Notes under the pieces: generated by a model
Seen by the model: the letters and a program-made list of their open reading frames with translations, nothing else
The model's database searches: none
Told to the model about the DNA's origin: nothing
Translations under genes and position numbers: made by a program
Shown: one piece after another, positions 1 to 9,528 of the stretch
How positions within the stretch are numbered: the first letter of the stretch is position 1
Layout: each line of letters opens with the position of its first letter
From: a virus
IMG/VR virus record: IMGVR_UViG_3300011115_000308
Location: 1 to 56,450 of that record
DNA: 56,450 nucleotides
Direction: 5' to 3' (one strand)

Positions 1-576
1 GCCAGTGGTCCCGCCGCCAAATACTCCCCGCGTACCGTTAGAAACACCAGCCAAATCATACCGAGCAGTAGAGAGGCTGCCAAAACTGGTTGCATTTCCT
101 GCTGTGGTGATTGTGATATAGTCTATGGCGGTAGAAGCAGCACTGGTAAAACCTCCCCCAAATAAACTTCTTGTGGACAAAACGTCTGTCACCCCAAACT
201 GGTAAACATCAACACCGTCAGAGTATATTGCTGTTCCGTAATTTTGCAGAACGTATACAGTCAAGTTACCTGCAGTGACAGTGGATATGTTGAGGGTGTA
301 AGAACCGACTGTGTTGTTTACAATGATCCAACGCCCGCTTACGCCATCTGGTATTTGATAAATCAAATCAGCGGAGAGAGTTCCAGTAAACGTAATGCCT
401 AAGTTTTGGTATTGCGCGCTGGTAAGCGTCTGCGAGGTGGTAACGCTAGTAACGCTAATGCTTGTGTTTCCACCAAAAGCGTTATCAATAATCGTGAAGT
501 TAGAGTTAAGAGTGTTCCCCCAACTTGCTGTGCCCTGAACTGGTTCGCTAAGTGCTTTATTGGTGGTATCAACCAT
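1..576 (-). CDS. Kelch-like repeat tail fibre, N-terminal part (cut by window edge)
   Basis: The gene starts at the ATG complementary to 574-576, preceded by an AGGAG site, and runs leftward off position 1. The first ~140 residues match the N-termini of the next two genes (MVxTTNK, then a conserved NF-IID-AFGG stretch), which is probably the virion-attachment module. After that come roughly 47-residue units with the signature DYITI-TTGNA-FG and TRGVFGGG. This repeat is common in fibre-like proteins of aquatic tailed phages, so a receptor-binding or adhesin role is inferred. The remainder is probably the gene fragment at 56020-56450 if the genome is circular. A direct join is one base out of frame, so sequence is probably missing. 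Confidence 0.75.
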   Translation of the reverse strand, partial: MVDTTNKALSEPVQGTASWGNTLNSNFTIIDNAFGGNTSISVTSVTTSQTLTSAQYQNLGITFTGTLSADLIYQIPDGVSGRWIIVNNTVGSYTLNISTVTAGNLTVYVLQNYGTAIYSDGVDVYQFGVTDVLSTRSLFGGGFTSAASTAIDYITITTAGNATSFGSLSTARYDLAGVSNGTRGVFGGGTTG

Positions 577-603
577 CACATACTCCTGTGGCAACTGTTT
601 TGA

Positions 604-1869
604 TCATTGCGGCGCATAACTGGAGGCACCCGCCAAGGACTGTCGGGCGACAGTTAAGTCGCCAAAGGCAACTGCGTTTGATGTGGTTGATAGGGAGATA
701 TAGTCCATAATAACAGACACAGCGGTGGTAAACCCGCCCCCAAAAACACCCACAGTACCACTAGAAACCCCCGCTAAATTATAACGAGCAATCGTCAAGT
801 TGCCAAAGTTAGTCGCATTACTAGTTGTTGCAATGATAATGTAGTCCATGACGGCGGAGGCGGCTCCCGTTGTTCCGCCCCCAAAGACCCCAACTGTATC
901 GCTTGAAACCCCTGCCAAGCCGGATCGAGCGACCGTCAAGTTTCCAAAATTAGTAGAGTTGTTGGCAGTTGCAATGGTAATGTAGCTCATAGAACTAGAC
1001 AAAGACCCAGTGGTGCCCCCCCCAAAAACACCTCGTGTGCTATTAGAAACGCCAGCCAACAAGGAACGAGCAGTTGCCAAGGTTCCAAAATTAGTAGCGT
1101 TTCCAACTGTAGCAATTGTAACATAGTCCATAACTGCGGAAACAGTGCCAGTTGTGCCCCCCCCAAATACTCCCCTCGTACCGTTAGAAACGGCAGCCAA
1201 AGAATTTCTTGCAACCGTTAGGCTTCCGATGCGGGTTGAATCATTCAGCGTTGCAAACGTTATGTATTGCATGTCATTAGTATATGTGTCTCCAGCAGTA
1301 TTTCCCCCACCAAAAATGTTCCGCGTACCATTTGAAGCGCCCGAAAAAAGTTGAGTAGTGGTTTCTAAGCTTCCAAAAGTAACGGCATTTCCAGTTGTTG
1401 AAAGATTGATGTAGTCCATAACTTTTGATTTTACGCTAGTCAGCCCACCAGCAAATATTCCTATTGGATAAATATTGTTAGAAATACCGTATTGGTAAAC
1501 GTTTGTGCCATCGGAATATACCGTATAACCAGTGTTATATGGGACAATAACTGAAATGCTGCCTGATGCTGATGTTTTTATTGTAAGCGAATAAGCTCCA
1601 GTGGCTGTGTTAAAGATAAACCATTGGCCGCCAACGCCAGATGGGATTTGATATGTCAAATTTGCGGATAAAACACCTGAAAACACAATGATGAGGTTTT
1701 GATATTGGGCGCTTGTAAACGTTTGCGTGGTTGCAACTGACGTTACATTAATGGTTGTTTTTCCGCCAAACGCGTTATCTATGATATCAAAATTAGAATT
1801 AACTGGGACATCCCATAGCGTAGATGAGCTAGCTGGTTGTGCTAAATCTTTGTTAGTTGTATTAACCAT
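604..1869 (-). CDS. Kelch-like repeat tail fibre/adhesin, 421 aa
   Basis: This is the second of three tandem paralogues. The N-terminal ~140 residues form the shared attachment module. The rest is six units of about 47 residues, each with a VFGGG (or IFAGG/IFGGG) core, an MDYI-IAT strand, GNA-FG, then LTVAR-LAGVS. Strand-turn repeats of this kind are expected to form a beta-rich shaft or propeller. The protein ends in SSYAPQ, like the short tails of the neighbouring copies. The AGGAG site and the bases around the start are identical to those of the next gene upstream, which suggests recent duplication. Host-surface recognition is inferred; no catalytic motif is visible. Confidence 0.75.
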   Translation of the reverse strand: MVNTTNKDLAQPASSSTLWDVPVNSNFDIIDNAFGGKTTINVTSVATTQTFTSAQYQNLIIVFSGVLSANLTYQIPSGVGGQWFIFNTATGAYSLTIKTSASGSISVIVPYNTGYTVYSDGTNVYQYGISNNIYPIGIFAGGLTSVKSKVMDYINLSTTGNAVTFGSLETTTQLFSGASNGTRNIFGGGNTAGDTYTNDMQYITFATLNDSTRIGSLTVARNSLAAVSNGTRGVFGGGTTGTVSAVMDYVTIATVGNATNFGTLATARSLLAGVSNSTRGVFGGGTTGSLSSSMSYITIATANNSTNFGNLTVARSGLAGVSSDTVGVFGGGTTGAASAVMDYIIIATTSNATNFGNLTIARYNLAGVSSGTVGVFGGGFTTAVSVIMDYISLSTTSNAVAFGDLTVARQSLAGASSYAPQ

Positions 1870-2720
1870 CAGATGCTCCTACCATTTTTTGTTTTGATCA
1901 CGAAGGTGAGAAAGATGAAAGGCCAGCCATGTATTGCAAGGAAAAAGTTTCAACTTGATTTCCAAAATCTGTAGCATCACCTATGCTTTCTATTGTAATA
2001 TATTCAAATCCATTAAGACCTCCAAACACACCCCTAGTGCTGCTTGAAGCCCCCGCCCTCGATCCAGAAGTTAATAAATTTCCAAAAGTTGTTGCGCTTC
2101 CTGTGGTTGCAATAGTTATATAGTCCATGACAAGGCCAGAAGAAGAACCCCCTCCAAAAACACCCCGTGTACCATTGGAAACTCCTCCAACGCCGGAACG
2201 GCCAAGAGTTAAGTTTCCAAAAGTGGTAGCGTTGCCAGTGGTTGCAATAGTGATGTAGTCCATACGAGTGGAAAGATTACCGCCTCCAAAGACACCTCGT
2301 GTACTGCTAGAAACGCCAGCCACTCCATCTCGACTTGTCGTCAAGCTACCAAAACTTGCCGCATTTCCAGTTGTAGCAATAGTTATGTAGTCCATAACAG
2401 ACGATCTTGCTGTGGTATACCCCCCCCCAAAGACACCTCTTGTGCTACTAGATAAGCCCCCTAACTCTTTGCGGGCGACAGTTAAGTTTCCAAACGTAGT
2501 AGCGTTTCCAGTTGTTGTAAAAGTAATATAATCCATGACCGCAGAGACAGAACCAGTAGTGCCACCCCCAAAAACACCTCTTGTGCTACTTGAAACACCC
2601 GCTGCGTATCCCCTTGCGACAGTTAAGTTTCCAAAAGTGGACGCAAACGTTACCGTTGTCGAAATGATGATATACTGTATGAGGGTGGAATATGTTGCGG
2701 AATAACCGCCCCCGAATACG
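640..2720 (-). repeat. Degenerate ~141-bp tandem repeats encoding kelch-like units
   Basis: The two complete fibre genes contain about twelve units of ~141 bp that are similar at the DNA level, particularly the segments for TRGVFGGG and MDYITIATTGNA. The array resumes at both window ends (1-190 and 56040-56450). Such arrays favour slippage or recombination between units, and therefore fibre length or specificity changes. Confidence 0.7.
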
Positions 2721-3142
2721 CCAAGACTTGAACTTAATGGCGTTGACCCTTGGGTGGTGCTAAACTTGTAAACGTTGGAGCCAGTTGAGCATACAGACAC
2801 AGCATACTGACTGGGGACATTGACTGCCGTACTACCACTGGTCGCGTTCTTAATGGTAATGGTAAATGCGCCGGAGGTAATGTTCCCGATCAACCACTGC
2901 CCGCCAACACCGCTTGGTATCTGGTAGATCAGGTTGGCCGAAAGGGTGCCCGTGAACAAAATGGCAAAGTTTTGGTAGTCAATAATAAGCAGCGTCTGCG
3001 TGGTGGTGATGCCCGTAACGTCGATTTCTAGGGAACTTCCAAAGGCTGTGTCGATGACAGAAAAGTTCGCATTCAGAGGGATGTCCCAACTGATCGTGCC
3101 TGCGGCAGGTTCGAACAAGCCCTTGTTCGTGGTGGTGACCAT
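1898..3142 (-). CDS. Kelch-like repeat tail fibre/adhesin, 414 aa
   Basis: Third paralogue, with the same N-terminal attachment module (~140 residues) and six VFGGG units. The later units are shorter or diverged (GGNLSTRMDYI, GGLNGFEYI), consistent with unit deletion and drift. The start ATG overlaps the stop of the upstream 683-aa virion protein by one base (TGATG), and its AGGAG site lies inside that gene, so translation is probably coupled. This places the fibres at the distal end of the structural operon. Receptor binding is inferred from family and context. Confidence 0.75.
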   Translation of the reverse strand: MVTTTNKGLFEPAAGTISWDIPLNANFSVIDTAFGSSLEIDVTGITTTQTLLIIDYQNFAILFTGTLSANLIYQIPSGVGGQWLIGNITSGAFTITIKNATSGSTAVNVPSQYAVSVCSTGSNVYKFSTTQGSTPLSSSLGVFGGGYSATYSTLIQYIIISTTVTFASTFGNLTVARGYAAGVSSSTRGVFGGGTTGSVSAVMDYITFTTTGNATTFGNLTVARKELGGLSSSTRGVFGGGYTTARSSVMDYITIATTGNAASFGSLTTSRDGVAGVSSSTRGVFGGGNLSTRMDYITIATTGNATTFGNLTLGRSGVGGVSNGTRGVFGGGSSSGLVMDYITIATTGSATTFGNLLTSGSRAGASSSTRGVFGGLNGFEYITIESIGDATDFGNQVETFSLQYMAGLSSFSPS

Positions 3143-5193
3143 CAGATGCTCCTGTTAGCGACTTCCAGAGCGTGTGCGACAGCCTCGTCACTTTGCTTCA
3201 GCAGAGGCTCAGTTTCGGCGCTCCACCCCTTCTTAGCACGTTCTGCGGCCCGCACCAACTGGTCTGCATCCGCATCGTGCGGAGACACGCGGCCACCGGA
3301 CTTGCGGCCTTCACGTTGATCAGCAGTGGCAGCATACAGGGGCGCGGGGATCGGGTTGGTCATACGGGTTTCTGCAAGTTGCTTTGCCAGTTTCTGCCCC
3401 ATATCAGAAGCTAGGAAAGCCGCCCCTGCTTGGTTTGTTTTATTTTTAGCAAACCTTAAAACATTCGAACCAACCAGTGCGGCGGCGGCCAGTGCGGCGC
3501 TAGTTGAATTTAAACCTATTGGCGTACCTGTAAAAAAAGGATAAGAAAGCGCAGGAATTGCGCTTTGAACAATGTCAGACAATCCCAATCCTTGGTTGGC
3601 CCTCTCTGTTCGAACTACTTGATTTGGCGCGCCTAAATTTGCTTGACTGTCGTTAATTTTTCGCGCTGTGGCATTAAGTGTTTCTGTTGGGTCAAGGCCA
3701 AAAGGATCGGAAATTTTTTCCATTGTACGTGGGTCTATAATTCCATTGCTCCGCATTGCCCCCTCTGGTGAAGCTTCTGCGGCGGCCTTGGTTGCAAGGA
3801 AGTTTCTGTAATATCTGTTCAGTTCTTTAAACCCAGTTATTTTGCTGGCCTGACCAGTATTTTCCAAGCTTGTATAAAGGGCATCGTCCAAGACTTTTAC
3901 AAAATCCTGCGCGCTTTGTGCAGTTAATTTGCTTGTAGAGGTTCTTGATATTACGCCCATTTGCGTTCTCCAGTTGCGAAGGTCTTCAGCGGAAATTGTT
4001 TTTCCTGACGTTACCAAGCTTTCAAACTTGTTAGTTAGATCAGCAAACCCGCTCGGTATTATGTTTGATGAAACATCATTGTTGCGGCCCCAAGCTGAAA
4101 TAATTTCATCCATGTCATCAACATGTCTCGCCATGGGGGATACATCAACACCTTGGGAAAGTTTGTTGTATGCTTCCCCAAGTTTTTCACCATGTAGAGA
4201 TAGTGTGCCTCGTTGCGTAACTTTGTTTGTTGCGGGGTCTCTGATGTCTAACGTAAACCTGTTCAGACTAGGATCGCCTATGTCTGCCCCAATTGTTGCA
4301 TTGTAATCATCAGCAATTTTTTTAGGACTAAACTTCCCCATTCCAAGGTCCGTAGACCCTTCAATTGCACGAAGCTTTGGTAGATCATTGCTTGCGCTCA
4401 CGGGAATAGTGATGCCGCGCCCCTTCAAGTAAGCAAGCGAATCCGCACTCAAATTTGCCCCTGTGCTTGCAGATTTTCCTATTGCAGACCGAACAACGGC
4501 TTCAGGCATGGCGGCTAAAACACCAGCCCCCAAGCCGCCAAAAAAACGCGCCTTGTCTTCAAGTTCAGGGTAGTAACGATGGGCAATGTCTCCAGCGGTT
4601 TCACTCCCAACGGCTGGTGCAACCACATTTCGCAAGGCGCGCGATCCAATTTTTGCCGCAAGGCTTTTAGCTGGCCCCGCTGGAAACAACATGCCTGGGG
4701 CCATTTCGCCCGCAGTTTGTAAATAGTCTCCCAATTGCCCCTTTGGTTGGTAACCAAGAGTTTCAGGAAAATTGCGTTGCGCCGCGTCCATCACTGGCGT
4801 GTCGTAGCTTGGCATTAATGAACTCCAGTCTATCTTCCCTGTAGCTGGATCGCGGAATGGCTTATCAAAACGCATGGGCGGTGGGGTGTTGCCATTAGGC
4901 CCAGCGGCAACGTCGCTGATAGCCTTCAAAAGGTCAGCCGTTCCCGCAGCGCCAGCAAGCAATCCCTTCTGGCCGCTTTTGCCAAGGTCAGTCCAAGACT
5001 CGAACATTGGGCGTTGGTCACCAGCCAACTGCTGTTCTTTGTGGGTCGCTGCATCCTGATATTGCCGCCGTGTAGCATCTACAAACGCTTGGTTTGCTGG
5101 CGATCCCCCCGCAGGTGCAGGAGGGGGCTGGGACGGCCTGCCAGCGGTTTCCTTTAAGGAATCGTACAAAGCCCGTGTTTCTGCTTCAGTCAT
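3142..5193 (-). CDS. Large virion-associated protein of unknown function, 683 aa
   Basis: I chose the internal ATG at 5193 (MTEAETRALYDS). It sits one base after the stop of the upstream gene and has an AGGGG site 8 bases away, whereas the longer frame would overlap that gene by 80 bases. The N-terminus is Pro/Ala-rich. The middle holds Ala/Gly-rich helices, and residues near 560-620 are hydrophobic (SALAAAALVGSNVLRF). The C-terminus carries a KSGGRV motif followed by an amphipathic helix ending in ALEVANRSI, a layout shared with other large virion proteins here. Position between the lytic giant protein and the fibres suggests an ejected internal protein or tail component. I recognise no family. 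Confidence 0.6.
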   Translation of the reverse strand: MTEAETRALYDSLKETAGRPSQPPPAPAGGSPANQAFVDATRRQYQDAATHKEQQLAGDQRPMFESWTDLGKSGQKGLLAGAAGTADLLKAISDVAAGPNGNTPPPMRFDKPFRDPATGKIDWSSLMPSYDTPVMDAAQRNFPETLGYQPKGQLGDYLQTAGEMAPGMLFPAGPAKSLAAKIGSRALRNVVAPAVGSETAGDIAHRYYPELEDKARFFGGLGAGVLAAMPEAVVRSAIGKSASTGANLSADSLAYLKGRGITIPVSASNDLPKLRAIEGSTDLGMGKFSPKKIADDYNATIGADIGDPSLNRFTLDIRDPATNKVTQRGTLSLHGEKLGEAYNKLSQGVDVSPMARHVDDMDEIISAWGRNNDVSSNIIPSGFADLTNKFESLVTSGKTISAEDLRNWRTQMGVISRTSTSKLTAQSAQDFVKVLDDALYTSLENTGQASKITGFKELNRYYRNFLATKAAAEASPEGAMRSNGIIDPRTMEKISDPFGLDPTETLNATARKINDSQANLGAPNQVVRTERANQGLGLSDIVQSAIPALSYPFFTGTPIGLNSTSAALAAAALVGSNVLRFAKNKTNQAGAAFLASDMGQKLAKQLAETRMTNPIPAPLYAATADQREGRKSGGRVSPHDADADQLVRAAERAKKGWSAETEPLLKQSDEAVAHALEVANRSI

Positions 5194-5194
5194 T

Positions 5195-8100
5195 TCAAAT
5201 ACCCCTTGCAAGACGAGCGGCGGCTTCCGCTCGGTCTCGTTCGTAAAACTTCCAGAACAGTTGCCGTTGTTCATTTGTTACACTTGGGGCATCGTATTGC
5301 GTAATGGTTACTGTTGGCGGCGGGTCACCCATAAAGTGCGGAACTTCGGCGTTAGCTTTTGACAAAAGTTCCTGATAACGCTGATTGCGGTTACTAGAGA
5401 ACTCATCCTGGTATGCCTTAATGTCGGTTTCTTGGTTTGGGTGGTCTTTAGCCCACTCATCAAACCCATTGTAGTATTCCATTAGGTATGCGTTATTTGC
5501 CTTCATCTTAACCATTATATCTCGCATAGCGGCTGGAGGCATATCGGGGGATGGCGTGAAAGAACCCGCAAACTCAATAGATGTTGCAGGCGCTCCACCT
5601 GGTAGAGCTTCTAGATTACTCTTTTGTAGCAAGGCGCTTTCTTTATCAGCAGAAACATAAGCATCTGGGTTTGACATAAACGTTGGCAAGTTGTTTGTAT
5701 CTATTCCTAGTGCTTGCGCCCATGCCCCCATGATAGCGCCGGACCTAGCTTCTGGGCCTGGCTTCATTCCCAGCATAACTTGAGACATATTATCAAGCGT
5801 GTTGTTCATGGAATTTGTAGCCGCTTGAGAATTGATAGAATCGTTTTTAAATTTCTCACGTTGACCTTGCATCATTTCTGTAGATGCAACTTGGTTTTGC
5901 GCGTTGATAGCTGCTGGAACCTCAACCTTGTTTCCGTTTACATCAGTTGTTGAGCCACTTTCCATGATTTGATCACGAGCCTTAATTGCTTGCTGAACAA
6001 CTTGAGACATTGGGTTTTCTGGATCAGATTGAGCGCCAACATTTTTGTTGATCAAATCGTTAAGAGACTGCAAGTCCTGCATAAACGGTATCTGATAATC
6101 CACGCCTTTTATGTTGCGCGTTACAACACTTCTCGTGTCGGCCACGGTGATAGGCTTAATCGGCGGCTGACCCATCAGGGTTGGCACTCCACGCAGTGCA
6201 GTCAGGTCAATGCCTTGCTGTGCGGCATACTCCGGCCACGACATGTCTGTCATGCCATTGTAGACTGCATACGAGTAGTTTTTCATCGCGTTCTGGGCGT
6301 TTGCAAGGTTCGTAGCCTCAACATCCGCAGTCTGCTTCAGAAGACCCTTATAGGTGTCACTGCCAACGGCGGCACCTTGCAGAAGTGCTGTTAGGGGTGA
6401 CATGCTATCGGAAGAAACCATTCCACCTATGCCTGACAGCAAGGACATAATGGCATTCCGGTCAAGTTTCCCAGTGTCTTTCTCATGGAAGAACTTCCCG
6501 ATTAAGTTGCGATCTTCGTATGGCTTATTGATATGCAGCGGATCGTTACCTTGCTGTGACATGTCTGCGCGGGCCAAGCCGTCACTGGGTGGCATACGCG
6601 CGTCACCAAGACCACCAGTTTTACCCTCAGACGCAGCCCAAGGCTGCATTCCCCGCGTATCATACAAGTGCTTGGCAATGCTTTCTTGAAGATCAGCCGT
6701 CATTTTCTCATCGCCAGTAAGACCCATTGCATTCTTGGCATCTGCTAAAGTTCCGCCAACTATTTGATATAATCCCATGGGGGTAGCAACTCGACCGTCT
6801 TCTGTTTGGGTTTTGCTGTAGTTTGCATATGGGCCGCCTACACGAGCAAATTCAATTGCCTGATCAACCGTCATGTCAGTAATATTTGTGCCCGCAAAAG
6901 CACCGCCTTCACGATTGGCAAAGCCCAAAAGCGCATTCGGATCATTTCCGCTTTCGCGGGGAATAATCTTGGCCTTCGCCGCATCCCAGTCTGTAGGGAT
7001 ATGAACAGGCTTAACGCCACCTAATCCATCAGATGGCGCTGGTTCAACTTGGATAGTCCGCATCGTATCGGCAGCAACATCAGCGGCACCTAATCCTTCA
7101 GGACGGGGCGGTGGCGGGCGCATTGATGTGGTCGGCTCAGCAACATCAGCAGCACCCAATCCTTCAGGGCGGGGCGGAGGTGGGCGCATTGATGTGATCG
7201 GCGCGGCATCCGAAGTGGGGGCAACGCCTGTCGTGGGAGACGGGGGGTAGGGGTGAGCTTGATATGGCACACCAAAACTCTTTCCCGCGCCGAAACCCAT
7301 ATTGGCGGGATTTGTAGAATGCTGCATAAGACGATCTGTTAAAATGTCTTGATACCCTGAATTAGGGAAGCCTCGCTCTTTAAGGCCTTTGCGTAACTCA
7401 ATGGTATTTCTGTTTTCCCCTTGGTATTTTTGATTGGCAATAAAGGCAGGTGATTGTTCATAACCTTCAACTAACAGATGTTTAGGACCATATGGCGCTT
7501 GGTGGCCAGCAAGACCCATGTTGGCGGGGTTAGTTCGAGAACTCATCAGATAATCTTTGTTAAGATCGTCAATGATCTCCGTTCCAGCCGCAAACTGCTT
7601 CCGAAGCTCTTGCTCACGGCGGAGTTCTTCTGTTGTCAGCGCAGGGTAAGAAACCCCACCATCCAGCGCATACCCATGGCGATCATCAACAGCACCACCG
7701 CCTGCCTTGCCACCAAACATGGCTGCAATCTTGAGGGCGTCAGAAATAAAGTTGCCGCCCTTCTTTTGCGCTTGCTCGGCTTCTTCACCCGTCAGAAGAG
7801 GGCTGGCCGAGAAAATCCGCTCTGGGATGTAACTTTCCTCATACAGGGGCAATTGGCTCATGGTCATGGGGCCAGCAATGCCACCGCCCTTTGCATACCC
7901 ATTGACCCGCCCGCCCGTCTTGACCGGATTTCCAAAGATGTTGGTCGGGCGCGTTGTAGCGGTCGTGGAGCCGTAAAGCGGGCCAATCGTTGCATATTGG
8001 TTGGCCAAGAACTGAGCCGTCTGGAAGTCATAACCTTGCTCTTGCATGAACCGATTGATCATGGCGTCAACGCCAGCCTGTTGGTTTTGCTGTTGCACAG

Positions 8101-9523
8101 CGCCAGCGTTCATCTGAGCGCCAGCAGCCTCAAGATCAAGCCTCTGCTGTTCCGTGCCAAACCCTGCAAGTTGCTTACCAGCGCCCATCACATTGGTGCC
8201 GATGTTGCTCATGGTGTTGCCAAGGTTGCCCTGCTGTTCACCGATGTTGGCCTGTGCAGTTCCCATCTGGCCAATTTGTGTACCAAGCGTTCCTTTTGCC
8301 GATCCAACGGCAGTTTGTTGAGCGCCCAAGTTCCCCATGACCGTGCCAAGGCCACCTTGCTGTTCGCCAAGGGTTCCAAGTTGAGCGCCCATGTTCCCAA
8401 TTGCCGTGCCGATCTGGGCACGTTGGGTGCCAAGTGTGCCCTGTTGAGCGCCAAGGTTACCCATGGCCGTGCCAAGTTCACCTTGCTGTGCGCCAAGGGT
8501 TCCCATGGTTGCACCAAGCTGACCACGAGTAGCACCAAGCTGCCCAAACTGAGCGCCTGCATCTAACATACGTTGAAGGTTTGCCTGACGTGCTGCGAGA
8601 TCAGCAGTCTGCTGTCCTTGCGCCGTGGTGGTTGCAAACTGGTATCCTTGGTTGCCGATGTTGGCCATGCTGTTGGCCATCGCCAACTGGTTCTGTTGAT
8701 TTAGGTTGGCCGCAGCGATGCCCGCGCGATCCCCCCCAAATGCTCCAGAAGAAATTGCTGTACCGAGCGCCTGAGACTGCGCTTGATTGTTTGCTTGGTT
8801 CATCAATGCGGCAGTGCTGTCGCGTACTTCCGACAAGTACGGAGACAGGTATTTTTGAATGTCCAGAGAGCCGAGGTTGGCCGGACCCATGCCCGCTTGA
8901 GTTGCCTCGGTCCCTTGGCTAACCGACTCCATGCCCTGATTGGCGGCATTCATGCCCTGACCAACGTAAGCAGTTCCCTGACCAACTGTGCCCATACCTT
9001 GGTTGATATAGTCTGAGCCAGTGTTGATATTGGACAGGCCGCTTCCCGCCACCCCCATCCCTTGATTGACGGCACCAGCCCCTTGACCAATATACTGGGT
9101 GCCCTGACCAACTGTGCCCATACCTTGGTTGATATAGTCTGAGCCAGCGTTCATGTTGGATAGGCCGCTGCCCGCAACGCCAAGGCCTTGACCGATGGTG
9201 TTCATGCCAGCGCCCATGGAGTTGAGGCCGCCAGCAGCGACCCCCATGCCAGTGTTCATATACCCCAAGCCAGCGTTGGTGGCGTTTACGCCCGCCTGCA
9301 TGTAAGGCTTGTACCCGCCAATCGTAGCGTTGACGCCAGCCATGCCCGCCCTTTGCTGCTCCGTTAAAGGGGCAACGTAGTCTGAAGCTTGTGTTCCATA
9401 AGATACAAACGGCTTTGCCGCAGCCTTTTTTGTGGCGTCGGCAGTTGCATTATAGAAGTCTTGAACCTGCTGTGGGGCCTGAGTCGTTACCGTTGTGGTT
9501 TTTTTCTTCTTCTTGAAGCACAT
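5195..9523 (-). CDS. Giant repeat-rich virion protein with lytic transglycosylase-like domain, 1442 aa
   Basis: The N-terminus is polybasic (MCFKKKKK). Residues ~85-215 are Gly/Asn-rich with a 42-residue tandem duplication built on GSDYINQGMGTVGQGT. Residues ~325-450 are a heptad-like array of LGxQxGx/MGxxxGx. TGGRV lies near 537-540 and an 18-residue Pro-rich segment is repeated at ~778-817. Residues ~845-970 look like an SLT-type muramidase: IIPRESGND with candidate catalytic Glu857, then ATPMGLYQIVGGT. The C-terminal ~450 residues are helical. A virion protein with a murein-cutting domain fits an internal ejection protein that locally opens the cell wall during DNA entry, functionally like T7 gp16. 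That role is inference. Confidence 0.7.
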   Translation of the reverse strand: MCFKKKKKTTTVTTQAPQQVQDFYNATADATKKAAAKPFVSYGTQASDYVAPLTEQQRAGMAGVNATIGGYKPYMQAGVNATNAGLGYMNTGMGVAAGGLNSMGAGMNTIGQGLGVAGSGLSNMNAGSDYINQGMGTVGQGTQYIGQGAGAVNQGMGVAGSGLSNINTGSDYINQGMGTVGQGTAYVGQGMNAANQGMESVSQGTEATQAGMGPANLGSLDIQKYLSPYLSEVRDSTAALMNQANNQAQSQALGTAISSGAFGGDRAGIAAANLNQQNQLAMANSMANIGNQGYQFATTTAQGQQTADLAARQANLQRMLDAGAQFGQLGATRGQLGATMGTLGAQQGELGTAMGNLGAQQGTLGTQRAQIGTAIGNMGAQLGTLGEQQGGLGTVMGNLGAQQTAVGSAKGTLGTQIGQMGTAQANIGEQQGNLGNTMSNIGTNVMGAGKQLAGFGTEQQRLDLEAAGAQMNAGAVQQQNQQAGVDAMINRFMQEQGYDFQTAQFLANQYATIGPLYGSTTATTRPTNIFGNPVKTGGRVNGYAKGGGIAGPMTMSQLPLYEESYIPERIFSASPLLTGEEAEQAQKKGGNFISDALKIAAMFGGKAGGGAVDDRHGYALDGGVSYPALTTEELRREQELRKQFAAGTEIIDDLNKDYLMSSRTNPANMGLAGHQAPYGPKHLLVEGYEQSPAFIANQKYQGENRNTIELRKGLKERGFPNSGYQDILTDRLMQHSTNPANMGFGAGKSFGVPYQAHPYPPSPTTGVAPTSDAAPITSMRPPPPRPEGLGAADVAEPTTSMRPPPPRPEGLGAADVAADTMRTIQVEPAPSDGLGGVKPVHIPTDWDAAKAKIIPRESGNDPNALLGFANREGGAFAGTNITDMTVDQAIEFARVGGPYANYSKTQTEDGRVATPMGLYQIVGGTLADAKNAMGLTGDEKMTADLQESIAKHLYDTRGMQPWAASEGKTGGLGDARMPPSDGLARADMSQQGNDPLHINKPYEDRNLIGKFFHEKDTGKLDRNAIMSLLSGIGGMVSSDSMSPLTALLQGAAVGSDTYKGLLKQTADVEATNLANAQNAMKNYSYAVYNGMTDMSWPEYAAQQGIDLTALRGVPTLMGQPPIKPITVADTRSVVTRNIKGVDYQIPFMQDLQSLNDLINKNVGAQSDPENPMSQVVQQAIKARDQIMESGSTTDVNGNKVEVPAAINAQNQVASTEMMQGQREKFKNDSINSQAATNSMNNTLDNMSQVMLGMKPGPEARSGAIMGAWAQALGIDTNNLPTFMSNPDAYVSADKESALLQKSNLEALPGGAPATSIEFAGSFTPSPDMPPAAMRDIMVKMKANNAYLMEYYNGFDEWAKDHPNQETDIKAYQDEFSSNRNQRYQELLSKANAEVPHFMGDPPPTVTITQYDAPSVTNEQRQLFWKFYERDRAEAAARLARGI
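8189..8548 (-). repeat. Heptad-type repeat array (LGxQxGx)
   Basis: Residues ~325-445 of the 1442-aa protein repeat a 7-residue pattern such as LGAQQGT, MGNLGAQ and LGTQRAQ about 17 times. It probably forms a Gly/Ala-rich helix or coiled coil. Confidence 0.7.
8879..9226 (-). repeat. ~126-bp tandem duplication coding Gly/Asn-rich repeats
   Basis: Within the 1442-aa gene, two copies of a 42-codon unit (containing SGLSN, GSDYINQGMGTVGQGT and GQG) follow each other with few changes, embedded in shorter 7-residue repeats. Confidence 0.7.
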
Positions 9524-9528
9524 GAAGC

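Noticed and set aside
640-2720. Regular repeats that could be taken for a CRISPR array
   Set aside because: The ~141-bp units are coding, in frame and divergent, with no short palindromic repeats or unique spacers.
7478-8566. Long rightward frame (362 codons) opposite the repeat part of the giant virion gene
   Set aside because: It is antisense to a biased repeat sequence, has no ribosome site and no recognisable protein features.
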